DNA from: Pseudomonadota bacterium
GTDB taxonomy: Bacteria > Pseudomonadota > Gammaproteobacteria > Burkholderiales > Gallionellaceae
Assembly: GCA_021783525.1 (NCBI GenBank)
Contig: JAJXTT010000105.1
Span: 1 to 6,602 of the forward strand
DNA: 6,602 bases
Reading direction: 5' to 3'
The position numbers were made by a program, and so were the translations under genes. The notes under the pieces are model-generated. The model saw nothing but the letters and a program-made list of their open reading frames with translations, was not told the DNA's origin and did not search any database. This document shows positions 6,139 to 6,602 of the stretch, one piece after another; position 1 is the stretch's first letter; each line of letters begins with the position of its first letter.

Positions 6139-6529
6139 CAGCTGGACCGTCCTGGTCGCACTGACCAGCGGGGCGATGCTGTTCTGGTCGTTCTTTGGCA
6201 ACCGCTTGCGCGGCATCAAGGAGGTCGATCATCTGGCCGCGATGCAGTTGATCAACCACAAGAACGCATTGGTTTTGGATGTCCGCGAACAAAACGAATA
6301 TGATGCCGGACATATACTGAACAGCAAACTCATACCGGTGGGCAAGCTCCTGGAGCGCATCGGCGAACTGGAAAAATATCGCGAGCGTCCGATCGTCGCC
6401 GTGTGTCGTAGCGGACAGCGCTCGGCTTCTGCCTGTGCCGTGCTGGGCAAGCAGGGGTTTGCCCAGGTCCACAATCTGAATGGCGGCGTGATGGCCTGGC
6501 AAAAAGCCGGCCTGCCGTTGGAGAAATGA
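6116..6529 (+). CDS. Membrane-anchored single-domain rhodanese (sulfurtransferase)
   Basis: Protein of 137 residues with one N-terminal membrane segment (about 10-28) and a single rhodanese domain (about 35-135). The domain shows LDVREQNEYDAGHI (54-67), the active-site loop C97-R-S-G-Q-R-S, and the closing NLNGGVMAWQKAGLPL typical of the family. The cysteine would carry a persulfide and pass sulfane sulfur to an acceptor. Given the positive residues R30/R32/K35 after the membrane segment, the domain probably faces the cytoplasm. The GTG start is supported by GAGGAG at 6103-6108. The gene overlaps the end of the ligase and is followed directly by grxC, a pairing common in betaproteobacteria. 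The physiological acceptor is not known. It may work with the DUF2892 protein, since the two domains are fused in E. coli YgaP. Confidence 0.92.
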   Translation: MLQFLQNNSWTVLVALTSGAMLFWSFFGNRLRGIKEVDHLAAMQLINHKNALVLDVREQNEYDAGHILNSKLIPVGKLLERIGELEKYRERPIVAVCRSGQRSASACAVLGKQGFAQVHNLNGGVMAWQKAGLPLEK

Positions 6530-6602
6530 TGGCCAAGATCGTCATGTATTGCACGGAAGTCTGTCCGTATTGCGTGCGCGCCGAGCATCTGCTGCAACGC
6601 AA
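6529..6602 (+). CDS. grxC: Glutaredoxin 3 (GrxC), C-terminus cut by window edge
   Basis: Only the first 24 codons are present. The dithiol active site C12-P-Y-C15 lies in the first strand/helix region (MAKIVMYCTEVCPYCVRAEH), as in bacterial glutaredoxin 3, a small cytosolic glutathione-dependent disulfide reductase. An additional cysteine, C8, precedes the motif. Two consecutive ATG codons (6526 and 6529) are possible starts. GGAG at 6520-6523 is better spaced for 6529, which shares one base with the rhodanese stop; start 6526 would give a 4-base ATGA overlap. Co-transcription with the rhodanese gene is almost certain. Confidence 0.9.
   Translation, partial: MAKIVMYCTEVCPYCVRAEHLLQR

Overview
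The window looks like a piece of a proteobacterial chromosome, most likely a betaproteobacterium (a Nitrosomonadales-like lineage would fit). The reasons are moderate GC content, the gene neighbourhood (gpmI-envC-ctpA read away from a rhodanese-grxC pair) and the style of the encoded proteins. The genus cannot be fixed from the sequence alone. There are eight genes, two of them cut by the window edges. No tRNA, rRNA, CRISPR array, insertion sequence or phage gene is visible.

Left half (1-3597, minus strand): a compact operon read right to left. gpmI (cofactor-independent phosphoglycerate mutase) overlaps envC (catalytically dead LytM/M23 activator of cell-wall amidases) by four bases. envC is followed 14 bases later by ctpA (S41 C-terminal processing peptidase with a PDZ domain), which runs off the left edge before its catalytic serine. 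It joins a glycolytic enzyme to two envelope and peptidoglycan-maintenance proteins.

Middle (3598-4354): a divergent intergenic region, then a small ArsR-family repressor read on the plus strand. The repressor lacks the classic metal-binding motif but carries two cysteines spaced as in the persulfide sensors SqrR/BigR/YgaV. After a 103-base gap with a small hairpin comes a 69-residue DUF2892 (YgaP-like) membrane protein with an excellent Shine-Dalgarno sequence.

Right half (4348-6602, plus strand): a tightly packed run. It holds a large PglL/Wzy-type O-antigen ligase or O-oligosaccharyltransferase (TTG start, overlapping its upstream neighbour by 7 bases), a membrane-anchored rhodanese (GTG start, overlapping the ligase by 23 bases) and the first 24 codons of glutaredoxin 3 (grxC, start touching the rhodanese stop).

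The most interesting themes are: (1) a probable persulfide-responsive module in which the two halves of E. coli YgaP (rhodanese and DUF2892) are separate genes near a YgaV-like regulator, with a glycan ligase lodged between them; and (2) a perfect 12-bp inverted repeat followed by a T-rich stretch inside the 5' coding region of the ligase, which could act as an intragenic terminator or attenuator.
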